A stretch of 64,000 nt of DNA from the NCBI RefSeq assembly GCF_000730625.1, contig NZ_BBIT01000002.1, positions 496,001 to 560,000 of the forward strand. Direction: 5' to 3'. Shown one piece after another: positions 9,785-18,147 of this stretch. The first letter of the stretch is position 1, and every line of letters begins with the position of its first letter. Below the pieces are notes generated by a model. That model saw only the letters and a program-made list of their open reading frames with translations, did no database searches and was not told the origin of the DNA. Position numbers and translations under genes: made by a program. Source of the stretch: Pseudomonas oryzihabitans NBRC 102199 (GTDB lineage Bacteria > Pseudomonadota > Gammaproteobacteria > Pseudomonadales > Pseudomonadaceae).

Positions 9785-10666
9785 ATGAAGAATCTGCTCC
9801 AGCATGTGCAGGCCTTTCTCGCCGTGGCTCGCCAGGGCTCCTTCGCCCGGGCGGCGGAGGAATTGCACCTGTCACCCCCGGCGCTCACCGTGCAGATCCA
9901 GCAACTCGAAGCCTGGCTGGAGGTGCAACTGCTGGAGCGCACCCCGCGGCGGGTCCAGCTGACCACCGCCGGGGAAGAATTGCGCGGCCCCCTGGAGCGC
10001 ATCCTGGTGGACCTGGGCGATGTCCAGACCCACGCCCGGGACCTGGCCGGCCTGCGCCGCGGGCGGATCACCCTGGCGGCCTTGCCGTCCTTCTTCATGG
10101 GGCCCTTTCCCGAGTTGCTGAAGACCTTCCAGGCCCGTCATCCGGCCATCGAGGTCCGCCTGCAGGACGTGGTGGCCGGCCGGGTCGAGGCGCTGGTCAG
10201 GGAAGGGCAGGTGGACCTGGGCATCGGCGTCCGTCCACGGGCCGTAGGCCTGGACTTCCAGCCGCTGTACGTCGATCACCTGCAGCTGTTCGTCCCCCGC
10301 GACCATCGCTGGGCAGGCCGCACCGAAATTACCCTGGCCGAACTCGACGCCGTGCCCCTGCTGCTCACGGGGCGTGACAGCAGCGTGCGCGAGTGCCTGG
10401 ACTTCGCCTTCGCCGCCACCGGCCTGCGCCTGGTGGCGGCCCTGGAGGCCAACTACATGAGCACCCTGCTGGCCCTGGTGGCGGCCGGGCAGGGCCTGGC
10501 CCTGCTGCCGGAATCGGCGGGTGGCGAGGCCCCGGTGGTGGCCCTGCCGGTCCGCGGCGAGAGCCTGGCCCGGCCGCTGGGCATCCTGACCCCCACCGGC
10601 CGCAGCCTCACCCCGGCGGCTCAGGCCTTCGTCGCCTTGCTCCGGGAGCGGCTGCAGGCCGGCTAG
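9785..10666 (+). CDS. LysR-type regulator, divergent from CitMHS operon
   Basis: 293 residues. N-terminal winged helix-turn-helix (residues about 1-60: FLAVARQGSFARAAEELHLSPPALTVQIQQLE) and a C-terminal periplasmic-binding-protein-like effector domain (residues about 90-290). It most likely controls the divergent CitMHS/AtuA-like operon across the 128-base shared promoter region, with a carboxylate as co-inducer. Its 3' end overlaps the convergent next LysR gene by four bases. The start codon is directly preceded by a CA motif, an uncommon arrangement for a regulator. Confidence 0.88.
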   Translation: MKNLLQHVQAFLAVARQGSFARAAEELHLSPPALTVQIQQLEAWLEVQLLERTPRRVQLTTAGEELRGPLERILVDLGDVQTHARDLAGLRRGRITLAALPSFFMGPFPELLKTFQARHPAIEVRLQDVVAGRVEALVREGQVDLGIGVRPRAVGLDFQPLYVDHLQLFVPRDHRWAGRTEITLAELDAVPLLLTGRDSSVRECLDFAFAATGLRLVAALEANYMSTLLALVAAGQGLALLPESAGGEAPVVALPVRGESLARPLGILTPTGRSLTPAAQAFVALLRERLQAG

Positions 10667-11574
10667 TACTCGAAGGGCTGGCCCAGCTCCTGTTGCAGCC
10701 AGTCCAGAAAGCGCCGCACCCGGGCGTAGCGCGAGTGCGCCCGGGGAAACACCAGGTGGTGAGCGGCCACCGGCAGGTCGTCATCCTGGGGCAGCACCCG
10801 CACCAGATCACCGCGGGCCAGATAGTCCGCCGCCAGCACCGTGCTCTCCAAGGCGAAGCCCAGGCCATGGCGAGCGGCTTCCAAGGTCATGTAGGAGCGA
10901 TCGAAACTCAGGGTATAGGGGCGTTCCGGCAGCGCCAGGCCCTGCTGGGCGAACCAGTTGGGCCACTTCATCAGAGTGGCCTCGGACAGAATCAGCTCGC
11001 TGTGCAGCAGATCCGCCGGCGACTGGATCGGACGTTTTTCCAGCAACTGCGGCGCGGCCAGGACCGCCAGGCGCTCGCGCTGCAGGGTGCGGATCTCCAG
11101 GTTCGGCCAGCTGGGCAGGCCGTGGCGGATGTCGATGTCCACCTTGTCGCGGCTGAAGTGCAGGGATTCGTAGGAGCAGGAGAGATTGATCTGCAGGTCG
11201 GGATGGCTCTGGCGGAACTGTTCCAGCCGTGGCATCAGCCAGAGCAGGCCGAAGCTCGGCGCCGAGTGCAGGCGCAGGCATTCCAGGCCGGCATCGCTGG
11301 CGGCGCGATCCGTGGCCATGGCCAGCCGGTGCAGCACCTCGCTGACCTCTTCGAGGTATTGCTCCCCGGCCGGGGTCAGGGTCATGCCGCGCGCGCCGCG
11401 GACGAAGAGGGCGCGCCCCACCAGGGCTTCGAGCTTGGCCAACTGATGGCTGACCGCCGAGGGCGTCAGCGCCAGTTGCTCGGCCGCGCGGGCGACGTTG
11501 GCGAAGCGGGCGGTCTGCTCGAAGGCTTGAAGGGCTTTCAGGGGTGGCAGGGAAAGCGTCTTGCCGGAATCCAT
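10663..11574 (-). CDS. LysR-type regulator of GcvA-like subgroup
   Basis: 303 residues. The N-terminus reads LPPLKALQAFEQTARFANVARAAEQLALTPSAVSHQLAKLE, characteristic of the GcvA/AmpR-like subgroup, followed by GRALFVRGARGMTLTPAG. The effector domain has the subgroup's SFGLLWLMPRLEQF and VDIDIRHG. It is divergent from the SDR-MFS-transketolase operon, which it probably regulates through the TGAATTTTATTCA dyad at 11646-11658. The gene is not related closely to the adjacent LysR it converges with. Confidence 0.88.
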   Translation of the reverse strand: MDSGKTLSLPPLKALQAFEQTARFANVARAAEQLALTPSAVSHQLAKLEALVGRALFVRGARGMTLTPAGEQYLEEVSEVLHRLAMATDRAASDAGLECLRLHSAPSFGLLWLMPRLEQFRQSHPDLQINLSCSYESLHFSRDKVDIDIRHGLPSWPNLEIRTLQRERLAVLAAPQLLEKRPIQSPADLLHSELILSEATLMKWPNWFAQQGLALPERPYTLSFDRSYMTLEAARHGLGFALESTVLAADYLARGDLVRVLPQDDDLPVAAHHLVFPRAHSRYARVRRFLDWLQQELGQPFEY

Positions 11575-11645
11575 GAGTTGCGGGTCCTGTGGCCAGTTCG
11601 AGGTCGATTCTCAGGTGGTAAGACCCGACTGCCAAGCCGCAGGCA

Positions 11646-11658
11646 TGAATTTTATTCA
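11646..11658. promoter_or_regulatory. Candidate LysR-type box upstream of SDR operon
   Basis: TGAATTTTATTCA: 5-base perfect arms around TTT, fitting T-N11-A, in the only AT-rich patch of the divergent region between the LysR gene (start 11574) and the SDR gene (start 11754). Confidence 0.5.
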
Positions 11659-11732
11659 GCACGGTCTGACGCAGGCTGCGTTGCTGGGGCCCTGGGGCGG
11701 GGGCACTCTGGCCCTCAGCGAAAGCCCTCCAC

Positions 11733-11740
11733 AACAACAA
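11733..11740 (+). promoter_or_regulatory. CA motif before SDR gene
   Basis: ACAACAACAAGAAGG: AACAACAA directly upstream of the GAAGGA ribosome-binding site of the gene starting at 11754. Confidence 0.72.
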
Positions 11741-11753
11741 GAAGGATAGCGTC

Positions 11754-12518
11754 ATGCCCCTGCATTCCCTGCTGCTGCAAGACAAGATCGCCCTCGTCAC
11801 CGGCGCCGCCTCCGCGCGCGGCATCGGTCGAGCCACGGCCCAGGCCTTCGCCGCCCAGGGCGCGCGGGTCATCATCCTCGACCTCGATGCCAGCGCCGCG
11901 CGGGATGCCGCCGCCAGCCTCGGCGAAGGCCACCTGGGCCTGGCGGCCAACGTGGCCGACGAGGCCCAGGTCAGGGCCGCGGTCGACCAGGCGCTCGCCC
12001 ACTACGGTCGCCTCGACGTGCTGGTCAACAACGCCGGCATCACCCAGCCGGTGAAGACCCTGGAGATCGGCCGCGCCGACTACGACCGCATCCTCGACGT
12101 CAACCTGCGCGGCACCCTGCTGATGTCCCAGGCGGTGATCCCGGCCATGCGCGAGCAGGGCGGTGGCAGCATCGTCTGCCTGTCCTCGGTGTCCGCCCAG
12201 CGCGGCGGCGGCATCTTCGGCGGTCCGCACTACAGCGCCGCCAAGGCCGGGGTGCTGGGCCTGACCAGGGCCATGGCGCGGGAATTCGGACCGGACGGCA
12301 TCCGCGTGAATGCCCTGACCCCCGGCCTGATCCAGACCGATATCACCGGCGGGCTGATGCACGACGAGCGCCGCCAGTCGATCATCGACGGCATCCCCCT
12401 GGGTCGCCTGGGCGAGCCCAGGGACGTTGCCAATGCCGCGCTGTTCCTGGCCAGCGATCTCTCCGGCTACCTGACCGGCGTCACCCTGGACGTCAACGGC
12501 GGCATGCTGATCCACTGA
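11754..12518 (+). CDS. SDR family oxidoreductase (FabG-like)
   Basis: 254 residues, a classical NAD(P)-dependent short-chain dehydrogenase: TGAASARGIGRA cofactor loop (residues about 16-27), NNAG, catalytic SSVS and YSAAKAG, and the C-terminal DVNGG. The extra residues in the TGxxxGIG loop are common in sugar/polyol dehydrogenases. It is the first gene of a four-gene operon with an MFS transporter and a split transketolase, so it probably oxidises or reduces an imported polyol, sugar or sugar acid before or after the transketolase step. The exact substrate cannot be read from sequence. Expression is expected to depend on the divergent LysR and to be repressed through the CA motif just upstream. 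Confidence 0.88.
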   Translation: MPLHSLLLQDKIALVTGAASARGIGRATAQAFAAQGARVIILDLDASAARDAAASLGEGHLGLAANVADEAQVRAAVDQALAHYGRLDVLVNNAGITQPVKTLEIGRADYDRILDVNLRGTLLMSQAVIPAMREQGGGSIVCLSSVSAQRGGGIFGGPHYSAAKAGVLGLTRAMAREFGPDGIRVNALTPGLIQTDITGGLMHDERRQSIIDGIPLGRLGEPRDVANAALFLASDLSGYLTGVTLDVNGGMLIH

Positions 12519-12576
12519 TCGCCCCCTCGTTTTCAACGCTCTGCATCGACAAGGACGCCGCGCCTACTGCGTCCAT

Positions 12577-12584
12577 AACAACAA
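12577..12584 (+). promoter_or_regulatory. CA motif before MFS gene of transketolase operon
   Basis: ATAACAACAAGAGATC: AACAACAA, 11 bases upstream of the ATG at 12596. It is the second CA motif in the same operon. Confidence 0.7.
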
Positions 12585-12595
12585 GAGATCAGACC

Positions 12596-13894
12596 ATGAC
12601 TACGCTCACCCTGGCAGCGGCCACCTCGGCGCGCGCCAACGCCTATCGCAAGACCGCCTGGCGGCTGATGCCCTTCCTCATGCTGTGCTACTTCTGCGCC
12701 TATCTGGACCGGGTCAACGTCGGCTTCGCCAAGCTGCAGATGATGAACGACCTGGCCCTGAGCGAAGCCGTCTACGGCCTTGGCGCCGGCATGTTCTTCA
12801 TCGGCTACTTCCTTTGCGAGGTACCCAGCAACATCATCCTGCACAAGGTCGGCGCCCGCCGCTGGATCGCCCGCATCATGATCACCTGGGGCATCCTTTC
12901 CGGGATGTTCGCCTTCGTCGAGACGGCCTGGCAGTTCTACCTGCTGCGCTTCCTGCTCGGCGTGGCCGAGGCCGGCCTGGCGCCGGGCCTGCTGCTCTAT
13001 CTCACCTACTGGTTTCCTTCCTACCGCCGCGCTCGCATGACGGTGCTCTGGTTCGTCGCCATCCCGCTGTCGGGCATGATCGGCGGACCGCTGTCGGGCT
13101 GGATCATGAATCAGTTCGCCGGGGTCCATGGCTGGGCCGGCTGGCAATGGATGTTCGTCATCGAAGCCATCCCCACGGTGGTGGTGGGGCTGATGGTGCT
13201 CGGCTATCTCAAGGACGGCGTGCACCAGGCGACCTGGCTGGACGACGACGAAAAGGCGCTGATCCAGAAGGAGCTGGCCGAGGACAACCAGCACAAGACC
13301 GAGCACGCCAGCGTGCGCGACTTCATCCGTGATCGCCGGCTGTGGCTGCTGGCCGCCATCTACTTCTGCGTGGTCATGGGCCAGTACGCCATCACCTTCT
13401 GGCTGCCGACCCTGGTGCGCAATTCGGGGGTCGCCGATCCGCTGCACATCGGCCTGCTCACCAGCCTGCCCTATATGTGCGCCATCGTCGCCATGCTGCT
13501 GGCCGGGCGCAGCGGCGACCGGCACCGCGAGCGCCGCTGGCACCTGGTGATTCCCATGCTGCTGGGCGCCTGCGGCCTCAGCCTCGCGGCGGTGTTCGGC
13601 CACAACGTCACCCTGTCGATCCTCAGCCTGTGCCTGGCAGCGGCCGGCATCCTCTCCGCGTCCTCGCTGTTCTGGATGCTGCCCACCACGCTGCTGGGCG
13701 GGGTCACCGCCGCCGCCGGCATCGCCGCGGTGAACAGCTTCGCCAACCTGGCCGGCTTCTGCTCGCCCTACCTGATCGGCTGGATCACCACCAGCACCGG
13801 CTCCAGCGCCATCGGCATGTTCCTCATCACCGGGGTGCTGGTGATCGGCGCCACGCTGGTCCTGCGCATTCCCGCCGCCCTGGTCAATCGCTAA
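12596..13894 (+). CDS. MFS transporter, anion:cation symporter (ACS) family
   Basis: 432 residues with about 12 membrane segments. Family features near the N-terminus are YLDRVNVGFAKLQM and LGAGMFFIGYFLCEVPSNIILHKVGARRWIARIM, typical of the phthalate/tartrate/glucarate-type ACS branch that imports organic acids and sugar acids with protons. A cytoplasmic loop of charged residues follows segment 6 (DDDEKALIQKELAEDN). It sits 77 bases after the SDR gene and 14 bases before the transketolase subunit, so it presumably brings in the operon's substrate, most likely an anionic sugar derivative. Confidence 0.9.
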   Translation: MTTLTLAAATSARANAYRKTAWRLMPFLMLCYFCAYLDRVNVGFAKLQMMNDLALSEAVYGLGAGMFFIGYFLCEVPSNIILHKVGARRWIARIMITWGILSGMFAFVETAWQFYLLRFLLGVAEAGLAPGLLLYLTYWFPSYRRARMTVLWFVAIPLSGMIGGPLSGWIMNQFAGVHGWAGWQWMFVIEAIPTVVVGLMVLGYLKDGVHQATWLDDDEKALIQKELAEDNQHKTEHASVRDFIRDRRLWLLAAIYFCVVMGQYAITFWLPTLVRNSGVADPLHIGLLTSLPYMCAIVAMLLAGRSGDRHRERRWHLVIPMLLGACGLSLAAVFGHNVTLSILSLCLAAAGILSASSLFWMLPTTLLGGVTAAAGIAAVNSFANLAGFCSPYLIGWITTSTGSSAIGMFLITGVLVIGATLVLRIPAALVNR

Positions 13895-13908
13895 TCGAGG
13901 TACAGATC

Positions 13909-14757
13909 ATGACCGCTTCTTCGCCACAACCCACAACGCTCTCGCTGGCCGAGCGCGCCCACAACATCCGCCGCCATGCCCTGCGCATGGGCCAGATCCA
14001 GGGCCAGGGTTATGTCGGCCAGGCCCTGGGCGTCGCCGACGTCCTGGCGGTCGCCTACTTCCATGCCCTGAGCTACCAGCCCCAGGAGCCCGAATGGGAA
14101 GGGCGCGATCGCTTCTACCTGTCCATCGGCCACTACGCCATCGCCCTCTATGCCGCGCTGATCGAGGCCGGGATCGTGCCGCAGGAAGAACTGGAGACCT
14201 ATGGCTGCGACGACAGCCGCCTGCCCATGTCGGGCATGGCTGCCTACACCCCCGGCATGGAGATCACCGGCGGTTCCCTCGGCCAGGGCCTGGGCATCGC
14301 CGTGGGCGCCTGCCTCGGCCTCAAGCGCAAGCAGTCGAAATCCTTCGTCTACAACCTGCTGTCCGATGGCGAACTCAACGAAGGCGCCACCTGGGAAGCG
14401 GCCATGTCGGCTTCCCACTGGCAACTGGACAATCTCATCGCCCTGGTGGACGTGAACAACCAGCAGGCCGACGGCCACTGCCGCGAGATCCTGGCGTTCG
14501 AGCCCCTCGCCGAGCGCTGGCAGGCCTTCGGCTGGTTCGTCCAGCGCGTCGACGGCAACGACCGCGCGGCGCTGGTCGCCGCCTTCGACCGGGCTCGCCA
14601 GCACCCGGGCGCGCAGCCCCGGATCATTCTCTGCGATACCCGCATGGGCAAGGGCGTGCCCTTCCTGGAAACCCGCGACAAGACTCACTTCATCCGCGTC
14701 GAGGCGCACGAATGGGCCCTGGCCCTCGACGCCCTGGATGCCGGGAGGGACTTCTGA
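13909..14757 (+). CDS. Transketolase-like protein, N-terminal (TPP-binding) subunit
   Basis: 282 residues covering the N-terminal third of transketolase. The TPP-binding motif is seen as LLSDGELNEGATWEAAM and VDVNNQQADG; SLGQGLGIAVGACLG and FYLSIGHYAIALYAAL match the family's active-site loops. It needs the C-terminal subunit encoded next: stop and start codons share one base (TGATG), a sign of coupled translation and a two-subunit enzyme. Such split transketolases occur in dedicated sugar pathways (the apulose-4-phosphate transketolase AptAB is one known case) rather than the pentose phosphate pathway. No kinase or isomerase of the apiose pathway is nearby, so that function should not be assumed. 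Confidence 0.9.
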   Translation: MTASSPQPTTLSLAERAHNIRRHALRMGQIQGQGYVGQALGVADVLAVAYFHALSYQPQEPEWEGRDRFYLSIGHYAIALYAALIEAGIVPQEELETYGCDDSRLPMSGMAAYTPGMEITGGSLGQGLGIAVGACLGLKRKQSKSFVYNLLSDGELNEGATWEAAMSASHWQLDNLIALVDVNNQQADGHCREILAFEPLAERWQAFGWFVQRVDGNDRAALVAAFDRARQHPGAQPRIILCDTRMGKGVPFLETRDKTHFIRVEAHEWALALDALDAGRDF

Positions 14758-15752
14758 TGACTACCACCGCCACCAAGCCACGCCTGACCACCTCGGCGAT
14801 GATCGCCAGCATCGCCGCCGAGGGCCAGCCGACCCGACCAGCACCGTTCGGCCATGCCCTGGCGGCCCTGGCCGAGCAGCGCCAGGACATCGTCGGCCTC
14901 ACCGCCGACCTCGCCAAGTACACCGACCTGCACATCTTCGCCAAGGCCCATCCCGAGCGCTTCTACCAGATGGGCATGGCCGAGCAGCTGCTGATGAGCG
15001 CCGCCGCCGGTATGGCCCGCGAAGGCTGCGTGCCCTTCGCCACCACCTATGCGGTGTTCGCCTCGCGACGCGCCTACGACTTCATCTGCATGGCCATCGC
15101 CGAGGAGAATCTCAACGTCAAGATCGTCTGCGGCCTGCCCGGGCTGACCACCGGCTACGGCCCCAGCCACCAGGCCACCGACGACCTGGCGATCTTTCGC
15201 GCCATGCCCAACCTCATGGTGATCGACCCCTGCGATGCCCTGGAGATCGAGCAGGCGGTGCCGGCCATCGCCGCCCACCAGGGGCCGGTCTATATGCGCC
15301 TGCTGCGCGGCAACGTGCCCCTGGTGCTGGATCGCTACGACTACCGCTTCCAGCTCGGCAAGGCCCAGGTGGTGCGCCCCGGACGCGACGTGCTGGTGGT
15401 GTCCACCGGCCTGATGACCATGCGCGCCCTGGAGGCCGCCGAGGCCCTGGCCGCGGATGGCGTGGACGTCTCGGTGCTGCACGTACCGACCATCAAGCCA
15501 CTGGACGAAGCCACCCTCCTGGCGGAAGCCCGCAAGCCGGGGCGGCTGGTGGTGGCGGCGGAGAACCATTCGCTGATCGGTGGCCTGGGCGAGGCCGTCG
15601 CGACCACCCTGTTGCGCAACGGCGTGACGCCCACCTTCCGCCAGATCGCGCTGCCCGACGCCTTCCTCGACGCCGGGGCGCTGCCGACCTTGCACGACCG
15701 CTACGGCATCTCCACCACGGCGGTCTGCCAGCAGATCAAGGGTTGGTTGTAG
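14757..15752 (+). CDS. Transketolase-like protein, C-terminal subunit
   Basis: 331 residues with the pyrimidine-binding (about 25-190) and C-terminal (about 205-330) domains of transketolase. Visible landmarks: GMAEQLLMSAAAGMAREG (catalytic glutamate region), TTYAVFASRRAYDFICMAIA, GLTTGYGPSHQATDDLAIFRAMP and the C-terminal AENHSLIGGLGEAV. Together with the preceding subunit it forms a complete enzyme transferring a two-carbon ketol unit. It ends the operon; a strong 15+ base-pair hairpin follows at 15764-15807. Confidence 0.9.
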   Translation: MTTTATKPRLTTSAMIASIAAEGQPTRPAPFGHALAALAEQRQDIVGLTADLAKYTDLHIFAKAHPERFYQMGMAEQLLMSAAAGMAREGCVPFATTYAVFASRRAYDFICMAIAEENLNVKIVCGLPGLTTGYGPSHQATDDLAIFRAMPNLMVIDPCDALEIEQAVPAIAAHQGPVYMRLLRGNVPLVLDRYDYRFQLGKAQVVRPGRDVLVVSTGLMTMRALEAAEALAADGVDVSVLHVPTIKPLDEATLLAEARKPGRLVVAAENHSLIGGLGEAVATTLLRNGVTPTFRQIALPDAFLDAGALPTLHDRYGISTTAVCQQIKGWL

Positions 15753-15763
15753 GGCGGGGAGAG

Positions 15764-15807
15764 GGCGCCTGGTTACCTCAGGGAGTGCACTGAGGAAGCC
15801 AGGCGCC
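15764..15807 (+). terminator. Hairpin after transketolase operon
   Basis: GGCGCCTGG and CCTCAG pair with CTGAGG and CCAGGCGCC around an eight-base loop. There is no T-tract, so it may be a transcript-end stabilising or factor-dependent termination structure. Confidence 0.6.
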
Positions 15808-15887
15808 GCCAGGGCGATTCGAAGACTCGACGCCGTCCGCCCATCCGGGCAAGGTGATCAGCTGTCTCTCATCGCCCGCTGGCCGCC

Positions 15888-16796
15888 ATGTCCGATACCG
15901 ATGACCTCACCCTGCGCAAGCTGGAGATCTTTCTGGCCTTCATGCGCAGTCGCAACCTGGCGCGGGCCGCCGCCGAGCTGGGCACCAGCCATGTCAGCGT
16001 GCACCGCGCCATCCATTCGCTGGAGAACGCCCTGCGCTGTCCGCTGTTCAAGCACGAGGGGCGTACCCTGACGCCGCTGGACGGCGCCTTCGTTCTGGAG
16101 GCGCGCGCCGAGCGACTGCTGCAGGACCTGGCGGAGACGGTGCGGCTGACCCGGCAGGCGGCGGGCTTCTCGGCCGATCGCTTTCGCCTGGGTGCGCTCT
16201 ATTCGCTGACGGTCAAAACCGTGCCCCAGCTGATCATGGGCCTCAAGCTCAGGCGCAGCGAACTCAACATCGACCTGGTGCTGGGTTCCAACGCCGATCT
16301 CGCCGAACAGCTGCACGACTTCAAGCTGGACGCCATGCTGGTGGCCCTGGACGACGCCGTGGTGGATGCCGATTGCGAGAGCGTCGAGCTGTTCAGCGAC
16401 GATATCTTTCTCGCCGCACCCAGCGACTCGCCCTTCGCCGACCAGGCCGAGGTGGACCTGCGCGATCTCGCCGGGGTGCCCTTCGTGACCCTGACCCAGG
16501 GCTTCGCCACCTTTCGCGACGGCCGCCAGGTGTTCGCCCAGGCCGGCTTCGAGCCGGAGGTGATCATGCAGGTCAACGACATCTTCTCGCTGATGAGCAT
16601 GGTCAGCTCAGGGGTGGGCTACGCCCTGCTGCCCGGGCGGGTCGAGGCGGTCTACCAGAACCGCCTCAAGCTGCTGCCCCTGGCCCCGCGCTACCGCCTG
16701 CAGCAGCGCATCGGCGCGGTCTTCCTGCGCAGCCGCGAGCGCGATCCCAATCTGCTGGCCTTCGTCGCCGAATGCCGGATGTACGCGCGCAACTAA
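15888..16796 (+). CDS. mdcR: Malonate utilisation LysR-type regulator MdcR
   Basis: 302 residues. The N-terminal winged helix (DDLTLRKLEIFLAFMRSRNL, AAAELGTSHVSVHRAIHSLE) and effector domain match the MdcR/MalR regulators of malonate decarboxylase operons rather than generic LysR proteins. It should activate mdc and mad genes in response to malonate. Unusually it is not beside mdcA: it lies at the far end, convergent with madM and overlapping it by four bases, so it must act in trans on the mdcA promoter about 8 kb away. A 37-base dyad before mdcA (24373-24409) is a candidate operator. Confidence 0.88.
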   Translation: MSDTDDLTLRKLEIFLAFMRSRNLARAAAELGTSHVSVHRAIHSLENALRCPLFKHEGRTLTPLDGAFVLEARAERLLQDLAETVRLTRQAAGFSADRFRLGALYSLTVKTVPQLIMGLKLRRSELNIDLVLGSNADLAEQLHDFKLDAMLVALDDAVVDADCESVELFSDDIFLAAPSDSPFADQAEVDLRDLAGVPFVTLTQGFATFRDGRQVFAQAGFEPEVIMQVNDIFSLMSMVSSGVGYALLPGRVEAVYQNRLKLLPLAPRYRLQQRIGAVFLRSRERDPNLLAFVAECRMYARN

Positions 16797-17557
16797 CCCA
16801 CCAGCGCCCGCACGCAGAAAAACAGCAGCGACGGCCCCAACAGGCAGCCCAGACCCGTGTGGAAGGTGGCGGTGAGGGCGCCATAGGGCACCAGGCGGCG
16901 GTCGGTGGCGGCGAGCCCCGCGGTGACGCCGCTGACGGTGCCGGCCAGACCGCCGAAGACCATCGCCGAGCGCGGGTTGTCCAGCGCCAGCAGGCGCGCC
17001 GACGCGGGCGTCGCCACCATGACGATGATCGCCTTGATCAGGCCGGTGGCGATGGACAGCGCCATGACGTCGGAGCTGGCGCCCAGGGCGGCGCCGGTCA
17101 CCGGGCCGACGATGTAGGTCACCGCGCCCGCGCCTATGGTGGTCATGCTCACCGCGTCGCGGTAGCCGAAGGCCCAGGCCACGGCGGCGCCGACGATGAA
17201 GGGCAGCACGGTGCCGAGCAGCAGGGCCACGGCGCCGATCATTCCGGCCTTGCGCGCCTCGGTGGCCTGGACCTCGAAGGCGGTGGCGACGATGGCGAAG
17301 TCGCGCAGCATGGCGCCGCCCATCAGGCCGATACCGGAAAACAGCGCGAGGTCGGCCAGGCCCTTCTGGCCGCCGGTGACGGTCCCGCCGACCCAGGCCA
17401 GTACCAGGCCGATGACGATGGCGATGGCCGAGCCGTGCACCCGGCCAAAGGTCAGTCGGCGCGAAAGGATCACCGAGATCCACATGATCAGGCCGATCAG
17501 CGCGAACGCGGCAACCAGGCCGTTGTGTTGCAGGGCTTTGGTGACGATGTCGTTCAT
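16793..17557 (-). CDS. madM: Malonate transporter subunit MadM
   Basis: 254-residue membrane protein with about eight hydrophobic segments, the larger subunit of the MadLM malonate:sodium/proton symporter. Recognisable stretches are LTFGRVHGSAIAIVIGLVLAW, GGAMLRDFAIVATAF and NPRSAMVFGGLAGTVSG. It must act with MadL, whose gene ends two bases before. Together they import malonate for the decarboxylase encoded upstream in the same operon. The gene ends inside the 3' end of mdcR. Confidence 0.93.
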   Translation of the reverse strand: MNDIVTKALQHNGLVAAFALIGLIMWISVILSRRLTFGRVHGSAIAIVIGLVLAWVGGTVTGGQKGLADLALFSGIGLMGGAMLRDFAIVATAFEVQATEARKAGMIGAVALLLGTVLPFIVGAAVAWAFGYRDAVSMTTIGAGAVTYIVGPVTGAALGASSDVMALSIATGLIKAIIVMVATPASARLLALDNPRSAMVFGGLAGTVSGVTAGLAATDRRLVPYGALTATFHTGLGCLLGPSLLFFCVRALVG

Positions 17558-17558
17558 C

Positions 17559-17993
17559 CTAGCGACCTCCGACCGGTGCGGGATGGGCGACCGCTGATGC
17601 GGGGGCCACGGCGGCGTCCGGCAAGGGCGGTAGCGGTTCGCCGCGATGGCTGCGGCTGATCAGGGCGATGGTCAAGCCGCAGATCCCCACGGCGCCCACG
17701 GCAGCCAGCACCGCCACCGGTCCGCCGTGCAGGGCGGTGACCACGTTCTGCTGGGCCGCCATGGCCACCACCACCGGGATGTACAGCGCGCCCCAGAAGC
17801 CGACGCCGAATTCGCATTCCTTGCTCATGCCGCCATGCCGCTCCATGTAGAGCCGGGCGCAGATCAGCAGGAGCATGGCGATGCCCACCCCGCCGACATT
17901 GGACTTGACCCCGAGCAGGACGCCCAGGAAGTCGCCGATGATGACGCCTGCAAGCATGCAGACGGCCAGGAGCGCTACACCGTAGATGATCAT
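17559..17993 (-). CDS. madL: Malonate transporter subunit MadL
   Basis: 144 residues with four hydrophobic segments starting MIIYGVALLAVCMLAGVIIG; the small MadL subunit of the malonate transporter. GFWGALYIPVVVAMAAQQNVV is a family landmark. The last about 25 residues are proline/alanine-rich and hydrophilic. The ATG at 17993 is directly preceded by, and shares its A with, the CA motif AACAACAA, while no strong Shine-Dalgarno is seen; a longer upstream reading frame would run through intergenic hairpin repeats. It is separated from mdcH by 223 bases of repeats, so its expression may be uncoupled from the decarboxylase genes. Confidence 0.92.
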   Translation of the reverse strand: MIIYGVALLAVCMLAGVIIGDFLGVLLGVKSNVGGVGIAMLLLICARLYMERHGGMSKECEFGVGFWGALYIPVVVAMAAQQNVVTALHGGPVAVLAAVGAVGICGLTIALISRSHRGEPLPPLPDAAVAPASAVAHPAPVGGR

Positions 17994-18000
17994 TGTTGTT
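17993..18000 (-). promoter_or_regulatory. CA motif overlapping madL start codon
   Basis: Minus strand GGACAACAACAATG: AACAACAA runs into the ATG. Hfq/Crc binding there would directly occlude initiation of the malonate transporter. Confidence 0.7.
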
Positions 18001-18041
18001 GTCCTCGGTTGTGCTTGGGGTGGGGTGAAGCCTGGGGCAGC

Positions 18042-18095
18042 GCTCCCGCTCTTGCCCCCTCTCCCTGAGGGAGAGGGCTGGGGTGAGGGCAGCCG
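18042..18095. repeat. Intergenic hairpin repeat, copy 1
   Basis: Contains CCCTCTCCCTGAGGGAGAGGG, a near-perfect inverted repeat, followed by CTGGGGTGAGGGC. It is repeated with few changes at 18148-18201; similarity extends about 20 bases further left (GTGAAGCCTGG against GTGTAAGCCTGG). Confidence 0.8.
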
Positions 18096-18147
18096 CCCTG
18101 TCTGAAGGTCTCCGTTGTTCCTGTAGGTTGGGTGTAAGCCTGGCACG

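Noticed and set aside
13909-15752. Split transketolase as a frameshifted full-length gene
   Set aside because: Both halves have proper starts and ends, share TGATG coupling, and two-gene transketolases are a known family form.
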